Shown: positions 23,321-34,716 of the stretch, piece by piece
How the letters are laid out: each line of letters starts with the position of its first letter
Position numbering within the stretch: position 1 is the first letter of the stretch
Source: Orobanche coerulescens
Taxonomy: Eukaryota; Streptophyta; Magnoliopsida; Lamiales; Orobanchaceae
Direction of reading: 5' to 3'
Assembly (NCBI GenBank): GCA_033398695.1
Contig: CM065811.1
Span: forward strand, 74,218,001 to 74,282,000
DNA: 64,000 nucleotides
The notes under the pieces: generated by a model
Told to the model about the DNA's origin: nothing
Databases searched by the model: none
Seen by the model: only the letters and a program-made list of their open reading frames with translations
Translations under genes and position numbers: made by a program

Positions 23321-24042
23321 AAGCGGTAATTGTGCAATCTCGTCCTTATTAGACGAGATCGGTCGTCTTCTCCCTCATTTCACCTGCATCGCGAGAGAGA
23401 GTTAGAGAGAGGGGAAGAGTTCTTCATCTTTATCCATTGAGGGGTTGATTTTCACCATTTTTCTTCGATAGTGAAGCCCGGACGATCAATCCAACGCGTG
23501 TTCTACGGATCTTAGTACTTGAATCTCCTAAGGTAATATTTCTTGAAACCCTCCCTTTTGGATAATTGGGGATTTTGGGGTTTTTGTCCGATTCTTTCCG
23601 TTTTGTTAATGGATTCTTGATGAATATGATTAATCTTGTTGATATCATTAATTTCCTACGGATTCATGGTATATTTTCATAGTTTTGCGGAATCGAGAGG
23701 GTTTGGTTGTGGTCCGCCCTCGTTGTTATTTTTATTCGAATATACATGAATCGTAGGCGGGTATTCGGGTGTATTCCATTTCCGTATTCGGCTAGAGTTG
23801 GTTGTAATTATGTTCTTCGAAATCGTTAGGTTCGGTCCCGTTGATTCCTAGTGTTCGTCGGTGATTATCCTGTTCGTTCGTTGCGTCATCAAAATATTCA
23901 AGGCAAGTATGTTTGGAAACCTTTAAGCTTAACATGAAATGGTGATGTATATTACTTGTGTGTAACTCACCTCGTGTTGGCCCGACGGGGTCAAGGAGGG
24001 AAATCTATGCTGCCGCCCTGGATTTCACGAGTTTGTTTAGCT

Positions 24043-24204
24043 AGCCAGTGCGGGAGGGTCCTTAGAGGCCTCGTGCGGGAATCTATGATATTACTCTGTT
24101 CCCAAGGCGATGCATGTGCGTGTTTTGTTTTATAATATAGCCAGCGCGGGAGGGTCCTTAGAGGCCTCGTGCGGGAATCTATGATATTACTCTGTTCCCA
24201 AGGC
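24043..24204 (+). repeat. Duplicated 66-bp block in B LTR
   Basis: Two 66-base copies starting AGCCAG(T/C)GCGGGAGGGTC and ending CCCAAGGC, separated by 30 bases. The 3' LTR has the same at 30855-30920 and 30951-31016. Confidence 0.88.
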
Positions 24205-24767
24205 AAATTGTTTGACTATTTGTTTCCGGAAAAGACATGTCTAGTTTTGGTTTTTGAAATGACATCGGTGCATGTACTATGAAATGTGTAAGCGATTGGT
24301 TTGCCTTGACTACTTGTACTAGCGTAATTGCTAACCCCTTTGGGGACCCGTTTTGGGGAAATTCTTGTTATGGATTTCATGTTATGATTATCCGGACGAG
24401 CGAGCACCAGGACAGTACGAGGATGTTGGCCAGGGTCGTTGACATGTGCATTTGGGTCTACTTATTTCCTTTGCCCATTTCGATATGGTTGTTCCCACAG
24501 TTTTAAACTTATAGATTGTACTCGCGAGTACTTAGGCTTTTTGTTTCAAACTCCATATTGTATTGCTTTAAATTGTCACGTTATTGGTTGATGCTTATTT
24601 TGCCGGTTGCTCCGGGCGTATCTTTATATGTCATATTATTTAATTGTGTATCCTCGCTAACCAAGATGGTTAGTCGAGTGGAGTTTTTCTATTGTAGCCT
24701 GGTAGGTCCCATGTAGGGGTTCACACGATCGTAACATATTCCGAATATCTCGGGTGTTACGAGAAAA

Positions 24768-24778
24768 TGGTATCGAGC
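24768..24778 (+). other. Primer-binding site of element B
   Basis: TGGTATCGAGC, the initiator tRNA-Met complement with one base missing (TGGTATCAGAGC in A). Confidence 0.75.
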
Positions 24779-24940
24779 TCATAGGTTTATGGATACCTAG
24801 GCTTGTTGGTTATTTGGGTCTAGTCGTGTTTTGTTTTGCACATTGTCACACCGCCAAAGACCCCAAGACTTCCGGTGCTCGTAAGTTTTCTTATTCGGCT
24901 CTTTTGTTTCTTGCATTGTATTTCCACTTTTGAATCGTAG

Positions 24941-26095
24941 TTGCTTTTCCTCCCTTACTCATCATCGATATACTTCGTTATCTCTCAACATCGGTATGGA
25001 TGCCGAGGAAACCGTGGTCGTGGTCGTGGTCGTGGTCGTGGACGCGGGGACGTGGGGCCGGTGGGCGGCCACGTCGCATTCTTCGGGAGCCGGCGATGCG
25101 GTGACCGTCACGCCATGCTTCTTCTCAGAGCGCGCCGATCTTGGTATCAAGGGCCGTTATGCAAAGAAATGGTTAACCAAATGGCGGCTATAGCTCAGGT
25201 GGTCCAGAACCCCAACCAGGCCCATGCTAATCGGGGCGGAGCGGATCGCTGGCTTCAGGATGTCATCAAGATGCATCCTCCTCAGTTTTCGGAAGCTTCG
25301 GACCCGATCGGCTGGGAAGGGTGGATCAAGGAAATATCCAAAGTCTTCACTGCTACCAACTACCCCGAGGACCGTAGGGTCCCTATTGCTCAATATTTTC
25401 TCACGGGAGATGCTACAGATTGGTGGGAGGCCGTTGGTCCCAAAGATCATGTTGCTTCATGGGCCGAATTTCAAGAATTGATGGAGACCGAATATTGTCC
25501 GTGGCCGGTCAGACAGGCTCGAGTGCATGCTTTCTATGATGCTCAACCACGGGATATCCCCGTATCTCAGGCCATTGCCGACTTTAATAAGGAGTTGGGT
25601 TATGTGAAGACCCAAGTTGTCGCTGAGAGCGACAAAATTTTCCATTTTTCCAGGAGGATGAAGTTGCCCATTCGGGACTATATGTCTGGGCTCGTCTGTA
25701 CTACCCTGAAGGATTATCAGAGTCGAGCCCTTGCTTATGATATGTCAGTGACGGCGAGTGATTTGGCTCGTGAGAGCAAGAAGCAGAAGTCGGTCGGAAA
25801 TTTTTCTGGTCCCAAGAGTGGGGGCCAGCAGAAATCTCTAGCTGCAAATATTCCTACGGGCGGTTCGGCTCATTTCTCTGGGAGCTTTCGGGGTGCCACC
25901 AGAACCTCTGCTCGTGAGCCCACATGTTTTAACTGTGGTACACATGGCCATAGGAGCCGACAGTGTTCTCGTCCGAAGTTTACCTATCATACTTGTGGAC
26001 AGCTAGGCCACAAGGCCCCTTTTTGCGAGCAGATCAAACAGCTTCGCGGCGCCCGTTCTCCTCAACCAGCCCCGTTGGAGCCGAGTGTGAACTAG
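24941..26095 (+). pseudogene. gag: Gypsy gag (element B)
   Basis: Capsid/nucleocapsid precursor. An Arg/Gly-rich start (NRGRGRGRGRG, encoded by a CGTGGT simple repeat at about 25012-25040) is followed by the gag core with HPPQFSEASDP, QYFLTGDATDWWEAV and WAEFQELMETEYCP, then two zinc knuckles. The first is intact (CFNCGTHGHRSRQC). The second lacks its first cysteine (HTCGQLGHKAPFC). The frame ends at TAG 26093-26095, where the C element has a Gln codon, so this is probably a nonsense mutation in a gag-pol fusion. The Met at 24941 may not be the true start because a leader intron is possible. Confidence 0.85.
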
Positions 26096-27420
26096 GGCTC
26101 ATTTGCTCCGCCGCCTCCACCGAGTGCCGGCCGAGGTAAGGGTCGGGGTCAGCCCGCTAGGGGTGGAGTTTCCAGTGTCGGCTCTGCTCAGCCGCGTATC
26201 TATGAGATGAGGAGAGCCGATGATCCAAAGAAGCCATCGTTGTGGCGGCAGTACCGTTCATATTCATTTCCATCCTGTCAGTGTGCTTTTTGATTCGGGT
26301 GCTACGCATTCATTCATTTCTCTAGAGTGTGTACGCCGTTTGAGTCTCGACTGCTTGTCACCTTGCGAGCCTTTCATCGTTAAACTTCCTAGCGGTGATA
26401 GAATTATCGGTGATCGAGAAGTCCGGGACTGTTCTGTGATCATTTGTGAGAGGGCGTGGCTCTCTAATCTTATTGTTGTGAGTATCGAGGGCGAGGATTT
26501 AATTCTCAGGAATGATTGGCTCGAGCGGCATGGTGCAATCATGAACTACCGCACGAGGATCATTACCATGTTAGCCGAGGACGGTACTGAATACTCTTTC
26601 GCGGGGCGAAAGAGAAACCAGAAGTTTGTTATTAACGCCTTGAAGGCGGTGAAACTCCTGCGAAAGGGGTGTACTGGTTATTGGTGCTACGCCTTGAAGG
26701 CGGAGAATGGTGGAGTCGAGTTTTCGTCGATTCCATTCGTTAGTGAGTTTCCTGATGTATTTCCTGACGAGTTGCCGGGATTGCCACCGGATCGTGAGGT
26801 TGAGTTTGTTATAGAATTAGAGCCGGGCGCGGCTCCGATTTCGAAGGCGCCGTATCACATGGCACCTTCAGAGATGGCCGAGTTGAAGAAACAGTTGAGT
26901 GAACTTCTGGAGTCGGGGTATGTTCGACCGAGCGCCTCGCCTTGGGGCGCACCGGCCTTGTTTGTGCGTAAGAAGGATGGTTTACTACTTTTGTGTATCG
27001 ACTATCGCGAACTAAACAAAGTGACCATCAAGAACAAGTACCCTTTGCCGAGGATTGACGACTTGTTCGATCAGTTGCAGGGAGCTGCGGTGTTCTCGAA
27101 GATTGATTTAAAATCGGGGTACTATCAACTCCGGGTGAGGGAGTCCGACGTGCCGAAGACAGCTTTTCGGACGAGATACGGACATTATGAGTTTGTAGTT
27201 ATGCCTTTCGGGTTAACTAATGCGCCGGCGGTGTTCATGCAGTTGATGAACAAAGTCTTTATCGAGTATTTGGATAAGTGTGTCGTCGTCTTTATTGACG
27301 ATATTCTGATCTATTCAAAGAATGAGGAAGAGCATGCCCATCATTTGCGGATAGTGTTAGACATTTTGAGGGCCGAGAAACTCTATGCGAAGTTCTCGAA
27401 ATGTGAGTTCGGTCAAGGAA
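26096..27420 (+). pseudogene. Gypsy protease and reverse transcriptase (element B)
   Basis: After the gag stop the frame continues through a Pro/Arg/Gly linker, then shifts near 26240. The protease shows [10 protein letters not shown] (DSGA at 26292-26303) and [13 protein letters not shown] follows: [85 protein letters not shown] and the catalytic FIDDILIYS (27291-27302). Near 27415 a second shift replaces the conserved [15 protein letters not shown] block with unrelated residues. The catalytic residues that can be seen are present. Confidence 0.87.
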
Positions 27421-27460
27421 GTGATGTTTTTGGGTCACGTGATTTCGGTAGGGAGTTCGA

Positions 27461-28560
27461 GTGGATCCGCAGAAGATTGAGGCAGTGTTGGATTGGGCAT
27501 CGCCCACAAATGTGAAGGAGGTCCGTAGTTTCTTGGGTTTGGCTGGTTACTACCGTAGGTTCGTCGAGGGTTTCTCAAAACTAGCTCGGCCACTTACACA
27601 GTTGCTCCAGAAATCCGAGAAGTTCGTCTGGACCGATGAGAGGCAGTCGAGTTTCGAGGAGCTGAAGAAGCGTTTGAATTCAGCCACGGTTTTGGCGTTG
27701 CCGTGTGGCGACGAGGGATTCGCCGTTTATAGCGATGCTTCGGGCCAGGGTCTTGGGTGCGTATTGATGCAGCACGGCAAGACCATTGCCTATGCGTCGA
27801 GACAGTTGAGACCGTATGAGCTTAATTACCCTACTCATGATTTGGAGTTAGCGGCAGTCGTTTTTGCGCTCAAGATTTGGCGTCACTATCTTTTCGGCTC
27901 TACATGTCAGATTTTTACCGATCATAAAAGTCTGAAATACATATTTACTCAGCGGGAGTTGAATATGAGGCAGAGGTGGTGGTTAGAACTGATTAAGGAT
28001 TATGACCTAGAAATCCTTTACCATCCGGGCAAGGCGAAAGTCGTAGCCGACGCCTTGAGTCGGAAACCGATTGCGTTGCGAACGCTTGAGGTCCTCACGT
28101 CTCAGTCTGAGCTTCGGCGGGCTTTGATTGAGTTTGGTGTTGAGGTTTTGTTGCCTAGAGCTGCCGGGCAACTTTGTGCTTTAGAGATTTCATCGTCTTT
28201 GATCGATGAAATTAAGCTGAAACAATTAGAGGATCCGATGATTACTCAAATCCGAGAGAACGTTCTTAAGGGAAAGTCTCCTGGGTTTGTGATTCACGAG
28301 GATGGTGTTTTGAGATTCCAGAGTCGGCTTTGTGTGCCGAACGATCCAGAGTTGCGGCAGAGTATTTTGCGTGAGGCCCATTCCACACCCTATTCCGTTC
28401 ATCCTGGTTCGAGTAAGATGTACAAGGACCTGAGGAGGAACTTCTGGTGGAATGATATGAAGGAGGAGGTCGCACAGTTTGTGGCGAGATGCTTGACTTG
28501 CCAGCAGGTCAAAATTGAACATCAGCGACCTTTGGTTATTGCCACTTCGCTCGGAATGGA
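27461..28560 (+). pseudogene. Gypsy RNase H and integrase zinc domain (element B)
   Basis: The frame resumes at [11 protein letters not shown] (RT thumb, [15 protein letters not shown]). RNase H is marked by [46 protein letters not shown] and VADALSRK. The integrase HHCC domain follows ([25 protein letters not shown]). After HQRPL near 28530 the frame shifts, and the following residues of this frame up to 28642 are out of register. Confidence 0.87.
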
Positions 28561-29560
28561 AATGGGAAGATATATCGATGGATTTCATTACGAGTTTGCC
28601 GAGATCGAGATCGGGCATGAATATGGTATGGGTGGTTGTTGATCGTCTGACCAATCAAGGACACTTGGGGCCCGGAGAAATTGGCTCGTGTGTTTATCGC
28701 GCAGATTGTGAGACTTCACGGTATTCCGAAATCTATTGTTTCGGATCGTGATGGCCATTTTGTATCGCACTTTTGGCAGGCGGTGCATAAGTCGTTAGGT
28801 ACCCGTTTGCATTTGAGTACCTCTTTTCATCCCCAGTCAGATGGACAGTCGGAACGCACTATCCAGACATTCGAGGACATGTTGCGTGCTTGTGCCCTCG
28901 ATTGGAGTAGCGACTGGGAAGAGCATTTGCCACTGATCAAATTCACGTACAACAATAGTTGGCACACGTCGATTCAGATGGCACCGTATGAGGCACTTTA
29001 TGGGCGACGATGTCGATCGCCGATTTGTTGGAATGAGGCGTCCGATTTGGTCGGGACCGAGCCGGATGTCGTTTTAGAGACGAGGCGGAAGATAGAATTA
29101 ATTCGGGAATGGATGTTGACGGCCCAGTCGGCGAAGTCATATGCCGATGTCCGTCGTCGACCTTTAGAATTCGAGGTGGGAGACCACGTTTTGCTGAAGG
29201 TGTCGCCGACGAGAGGGGTTTTCCGTTTCGGGAAGAAGGGGAAGTTGAGTCCGAGATTTATTGGACCCTTCGAGATTCTCGAGCGGGTCGGTGGGTTAGC
29301 ATACTGTTTGGCGTTACCCCCGGCCTTGAGTCACATTCATAGCGTTTTTCACGTTTCCCAGCTGAGGAAATATGTTCCAGATCCTAGTCACGTCATCGAT
29401 TATAGCGAGATTGATATTGGTGAAGATATTACTTTTGAGGAGCGTCCTTTGAAGATTTTGGAGCATCGTGAGAAAAGTGCAGTGGTTGAGACACGGTGTC
29501 GAGGAAGCAACTTGGGAAACCGAGGATAGCATGCGTGCTAGGTACCCTGAGTTGTTTGTT
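28561..29560 (+). pseudogene. Gypsy integrase core and damaged chromodomain (B)
   Basis: Catalytic core with MDFITSLP (first Asp), VSDRDGHF (second Asp) and SDGQSERTIQTFED (Glu). Between DRLTN and the GPEKLARVF block about 20 bases present in element C are missing near 28655, which shifts the frame. The GPF motif region (FRFGKKGKLSPRFIGPFEIL, HSVFHVSQLRKYVPDP) is intact. Just before the end, relative to C, about 40 bases are missing near 29475, removing the first half of the chromodomain-like tail; the ATWE and RYPELF codons remain, but in another frame. Confidence 0.85.
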
Positions 29561-29564
29561 TCTT

Positions 29565-29583
29565 AAGTTTCGGGACGAAACTT
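29565..29583 (+). other. Inverted repeat at pol stop (B)
   Basis: AAGTTTCGGGACGAAACTT, overlapping the TAA at the end of pol and followed by AGAGGGGTAGAA against the 3' LTR. Confidence 0.75.
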
Positions 29584-29601
29584 ATTTTTAGAGGGGTAGA
29601 A

Positions 29602-31574
29602 TGTAATATCCGGTATTTTTCTTTCCCTTGTATTTTCATTTTTGGTATATTTCTCGGTCATAGTGACCCTCGTGTACCTTTCAGTGTGTCCTTCCTGTCA
29701 ACTGTTGAACTGTATTCTCGTTATTGTGGTGCGGAACCGCCGTTTCGGGGTTGCCGTGGATCCATTTCGTGTTATTGGTTCCCAAATATTGATTCCTATC
29801 GTTTTATTCTCTTTCCGGATCATTTTTATCATTTTGGAACCCAATAGGGGGTGTGGGCCGCGGCACAAGATGTGCGTGCCGCGGCACACAAATTCCTTCA
29901 GTTGTTGGTCGAACAAACTGTACTGTGTGCCGCGGCACACCCATCCGGTGCCGCGGCACAGTGCAACGCCAGTGCAAGACACTGCTCAAAGGCCGCGCAC
30001 ACTCGTGTGTCTTCTGCGACCTAAACCCAATCAGACCGGTGCCGCGCACACGCAGCCGTGGCCGCGGCACAATGCCGAAACACAGGAGTAATTTTTGGCC
30101 TGTGCCGCGGCACACTTCGGTGTGCCGCGGCACACAAAGCGGTAATTGTGCAATCTCGTCCTTATTAGACGAGATCGGTCGTCTTCTCCCTCATTTCACC
30201 GCAACGCGAGAGAGAGTTAGAGAGAGGGAAGAGTTCTTCATCTTTATCCATTGAGGGTTGATTTTCACCATTTTTCTTCGATAGTGAAGCCGGACGATCA
30301 ATCCAACGCGTGTTCTACGGATCTTAGTACTTGAATCTCCTAAGGTAATATTTCTTGAAACCCTCCCTTTTGGATAATTGGGGATTTTGGGGTTTTTGTC
30401 CGATTCTTTCCGTTTTGTTAATGGATTCTTGATGAATATGATTAATCTTGTTGATATCATTAATTTCCTACGGATTCATGGTATATTTTCATAGTTTTGC
30501 GGAATCGAGAGGGTTTGGTTGTGGTCCGCCCTCGTTGTTATTTTTATTCGAATATACATGAATCGTAGGCGGGTATTCGGGTGTATTCCATTTCCGTATT
30601 CGGCTAGAGTTGGTTGTAATTATGTTCTTCGAAATCGTTAGGTTCGGTCCCGTTGATTCCTAGTGTTCGTCGGTGATTATCCTGTTCGTTCGTTGCGTCA
30701 TCAAAATATTCAAGGCAAGTATTTTTGGAAACCTTTAAGCTTAACATGAAATGGTGATGTATATTACTTGTGTGTAACTCACCTCGTGTTGGCCCGACGG
30801 GGTCAAGGAGGGAAATCTATGCTGCCGCCCTGGATTTCACGGGTTTGTTTAGCTAGCCAGTGCGGGAGGGTCCTTAGAGGCCTCGTGCGGGAATCTATGA
30901 TATTACTCTGTTCCCAAGGCGATGCATGTGCGTGTTTTGTTTTATAATATAGCCAGCGCGGGAGGGTCCTTAGAGGCCTCGTGCGGGAATCTATGATATT
31001 ACTCTGTTCCCAAGGCAAATTGTTTGACTGTTTGTTTCCGGAAAAGACATGTCTAGTTTTGGTTTTTGAAATGACATCGGTGCATGTACTATGAAATGTG
31101 TAAGCGATTGGTTTGCCTTGACTACTTGTACTAGCGTAATTGCTAACCCCTTTGGGGACCCGTTTTGGGGAAATTCTTGTTATGGATTTCAGGTTATGAT
31201 TATCCGGACGAGCGAGCACCAGGACAGTACGAGGATGTTGGCTAGGGTCGTTGACATGTGCATTTGGGTCTACTTATTTCCTTTGCCCATTTCTATATGG
31301 TTGTTCCCACAGTTTTAAACTTATAGATTGTACTCGCGAGTACTTAGGCTTTTTGTTTCAAACTCCGTATTGTATTGCTTTAAATTGTCACGTTATTGGT
31401 TGATGCTTATTTTGCCGGTTGCTCCGGGCGTATCTTTATATGTCATATTATTTAATTGTGTATCCTCGCTAACCAAGATGGTTAGTCGAGTGGAGTTTTT
31501 CTATTGTAGCCTGGTAGGTCCCATGTAGGGGTCTACGGCACTGTAACATATTCCGAATATCTCGGGGTGTTACA
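29602..31574 (+). repeat. 3' LTR of element B
   Basis: 1973 bases, followed directly by the second GCATC target copy. It holds the better-preserved GTGCCGCGGCAC array (29853-30140) and the 66-bp pair (30855-31016). Confidence 0.94.
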
Positions 31575-32672
31575 GCATCCGGTGGGGCGGACATGTCCGA
31601 TAACTCGGGAACCGATTCGGCTATGCCTTCTTTGTCGAATAGTGTCCCGCTTAGTTCCGGGGGTCAGCAGGACCAGTCTGCTAGCTCCGGTAATACACAT
31701 GAGAATATTGGAGTGCCAAACATTTTGCAGCAAGTAGCAAACCAAATGACGCTACTAACTCAGGCCGTCCTGGTCGGCCAAGCTAATGCCAACCCGGTTC
31801 CGCCTACTGGATCCGGTAATGATAAGTTACTTCAGGACGTGATTCGTATGCGTCCTCCGCAATTTAATGGTGCTTCCGACCCTTCTGGTTTGGAGAGTTG
31901 GCTATTTGAGATGGAGAAAGTATTTGAGGCTGCTGACTGCTCTGGGGAGAGGAAGGTACCCATTGCCCAGTACTTCCTCGCCAAAGAGGCGGCAACGTGG
32001 TGGCAAGCAGTGAAACCGCGTGATCGGGCAGCCACATGGGCAGAGTTTTGAGAGCTGATGGAAGATTAGTTTTGTCCGTGGCCAGTGAAAGAGGGGAGGA
32101 TCCGAGCCTTCTTTGAGGCTAAGCCCCAGGATGTTCCTATCTCCCAAGCTATCAAGGACTACAACCAACATCTTCATTATGTGAGAAACCAAGTCCGAGA
32201 TGAGCTTGATAAGATCCGCCACTTCGATATGAGGATGAAACCGAGGGTGCGTCACTACATGTTGGGTCTGGGATGCATAACTTTTAAAGAGTATCAGAAT
32301 AAGGCGATGGCTTATGAGATGTCGTTTGATGCGACAGATACGACAGCCGATGGGAAAAAACAGAAGACCTCCATCTAGTTTTCGGGAGGTAAGTCTGGTG
32401 GACATCCGAAGGCTCAGTCTAGTTCGAGAGTCTTCGGGGGTCAGTCTTCGTCATTTGGGCGAGGAAACGGTTCTAAGTCTGCTCCTACTGGTTCCGTTCG
32501 CGGTCCTATGTGCTTTAACGGTGGTCGTCCTGGCCACATGATGAATGAGTGTGATAGGCCCCCGATTCAGTGTCTTGCATGCAGTCGGATGGGACATCGT
32601 GCTAAGTTTTGTACGGATGCAGTTCGGGCGCCATTTACTCAGATATCAGCACCAGCTGCGGGATAGCCGAGT
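31575..32672 (+). pseudogene. gag: Gypsy gag (element C)
   Basis: Resumes after element B in the frame ASGGADMSDNSG. The core contains MRPPQFNGASDPSG, QYFLAKEAATWWQAV and AKPQDVPISQAI, homologous to B. In-frame stops at 32049, 32067, 32376 and 32664 break it. The first zinc knuckle reads CFNGGRPGHMMNEC (second cysteine changed to glycine); the second is intact (CLACSRMGHRAKFC). B has the opposite pattern, with its first knuckle intact. Confidence 0.85.
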
Positions 32673-34236
32673 GTGAATCAGACACCAACAGTTCCTCAGC
32701 CACAACATAGTTTCGGTAGAGGTCGAGGACGTGGACAGCCTTCTAGAGGGGGAGCTTCTAGTGTGGTGTCTGTTCTGCCCCGAGTATATGAGATGAGACG
32801 AACAGGAGATCCTGACGCGACGGTGGCTACAGGTACCGTTCACATCCTTGACCATCCTCTTTCCGTATTATTCGATTCTGGTGATACGCATTCTTTCATA
32901 TCTATGGATTGTGTGCCTCGTATGCATAATGATTGCCTAGTTGCGTGTGAACCATTTGTTGTTAAACTGCTTAGTGGGGATGGCATCGTGGGGGATCATG
33001 AGATTAGAGATTTTCCAGTGAGTATCGCAGGGAGGGTTTGGCCTTCTAATGTGATTGCGGTAGATATTAGAGATGAGGATTTGATTTTGGGTCAGGATTG
33101 GCTGGACCGTCATGGGGCAATCATGAACTATAGAACGAGAACCATTTCGTTGTTAGCCTCTGACGGTACCGAGCATTCTTTTGTGGGTCGTAAGCGGAGT
33201 AGTCAGAGGTTCTTAATCAGCGCTTTGAAAGCGGTAAGACTTCTTCGAGGAGGTTGCACGGGGTATTGGTGTTACGCTTTGAGATCGGGAGAAGGGGGAG
33301 TCGATATCTCTTCTATTCAGGTAGTGTGTGAGTATCCTGACGTCTTTCTAGACGAGTTGCTGGGTTTGCCGCCGGACGGAGAAGTTGAGTTTACCGTCGA
33401 TTTAGAGCCGGGTGCAGCACCGATTTCTAAGACGCCATATCGTATGGCGCCTGCCTAGATGCTTGACTTGAAGAAACAGTTGGGACAGTTACTAGACATG
33501 GGGTATATTCGACCGAGCGCTTCCCCTTGGGGCGCACCGGTCCTGTTTGTGAAGAAGAAGGATGGGTCGCTCCGTTTGTGTATCGATTACCAATAGTTGA
33601 ACAAAGTGACTATCAAAAACAAGTATCCGCTCCCGAGGATTGATGATTTATTCGACCAACTGCAAGGGGCAACCGTGTTTTCGAAGATTGATTTGAGATC
33701 GGGGTATTATCAGCTCCGAGTGAAGGATATCGATATTCCGAAGATGGCCTTTCGGACGAGATACGGTCACTACGAATTTTGTGGTTATGCCTTTTGGGCT
33801 AACCAACGCACCAGACATGTTCATGCAACTTATGAACGAAGTCTTTATCGAGTACCTTGATAAGTGCGTAGTCGTTTTTATCGACGATATCCTGATTTAC
33901 TCGAGGAGCGAGGAGGAGCATGCCCGTCATTTGCATATCGTGTTAGACATTTTTAGAACTCAGCATCTCTTTGCGAAGTTCTCAATGTGTGAGTTTTGGT
34001 TGCGGAAGGTTATGTTTCTCGGCCACGTGATCTCGGCCGAGGGTGTTCGTCTGGACCCACATAAGATAGAGGCAGTGTTGGATTGGGCACCACCCAAGAA
34101 CGTGAAGGAGGTCCGTAGTTTTCTGGGTTTGGATGGATATTACCGTAGATTCGTCGAGGGGTTCTCTAAGCTCGCTCGACCGCTGACTCAGTTGTTACAG
34201 AAGTCAGAGAAGTTTGTGTGGACCGATGAGAGGTAG
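32673..34236 (+). pseudogene. Gypsy protease and reverse transcriptase (element C)
   Basis: Linker rich in Gly/Arg (SFGRGRGRGQPSRGG), protease with LFDSGDTHSF (DSGA changed to DSGD; GAT at 32883-32885), then LGQDWLDRHGA. RT motifs are [58 protein letters not shown] and FIDDILIYS (33877-33888). Stops lie at 33456 and 33594 (both Glu in B), and a one-base insertion near 33778 shifts the frame. The region ends at a TAG at 34234 where B has Gln. Confidence 0.87.
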
Positions 34237-34716
34237 AATAGTTTTGAGGAGTTGAAGAAGCGGTTGACGACCGCTCCTGTTTTGGCGTTACCGAGTGGTA
34301 ATGAGGGTTTCTCAGTCTTTAGTGATGCCTCGGGCCAAGATCTCGGATGTGTACTCATGCAGCACGGAAGGACGATTGCTTATGCTTCCCGTCAGTTGAA
34401 ACCATACGAGTTGAATTACCCTATGCACGATCTTTAGTTGGCCGCAGTTGTATTTGCATTGAAGATCTGGCGTCATTACTTGTATCGCTCATCATGTCAG
34501 ATTTTCACCGATCATAAGAGCCTGAAGTACATTTTTATGCAGAAAGAGCTTAACATGAGACAGCAGAGATGGTTGGAGTTGATTAAGGATTACGACCTCG
34601 AGATTCTCTATCATCCGGGCAAGGCAAATGTGGTGGCAGATGCCTTGAGCCGGAAATCGATATCGCTTCGGGCGCTTGACTTGCTTACGGCTCAGTCGGG
34701 ACTTTAGCGAGAATTT
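34237..34716 (+). pseudogene. Gypsy RNase H (element C)
   Basis: RNase H with [41 protein letters not shown] and [10 protein letters not shown], cut by stops at 34435 (Glu in B, within HDLELAAVV) and 34705. No frameshift between them. Confidence 0.86.

Larger units (their letters stand above)
22788..24761 (+). repeat. 5' LTR of element B
   Basis: Pairs with 29602-31574. It contains a palindrome array (23040-23320) and a duplicated 66-bp block (24043-24108 and 24139-24204). The end reads CTCGGGTGTTAC with small changes from the 3' copy CTCGGGGTGTTACA. Confidence 0.93.
22788..31574 (+). mobile_element. Element B, Tekay/Del-like Gypsy element
   Basis: 8787 bases, LTRs 22788-24761 and 29602-31574 (TGTAATATCCGG...GGTGTTACA), with an exact 5-bp target duplication GCATC at 22783-22787 and 31575-31579 inside the element C gag leader. 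The interior has primer site, gag with zinc knuckles, protease, RT, RNase H, integrase and a damaged chromodomain region. The LTRs are very similar: about eight differences in the last 540 bases. It is the innermost of three nested elements. Frameshifts make it non-functional as read. Confidence 0.95.

Noticed and set aside
25012..25045. CGTGGT simple repeat as a microsatellite locus
   Set aside because: It encodes the Arg/Gly run of gag, which B and C share in different codons; better explained as coding.
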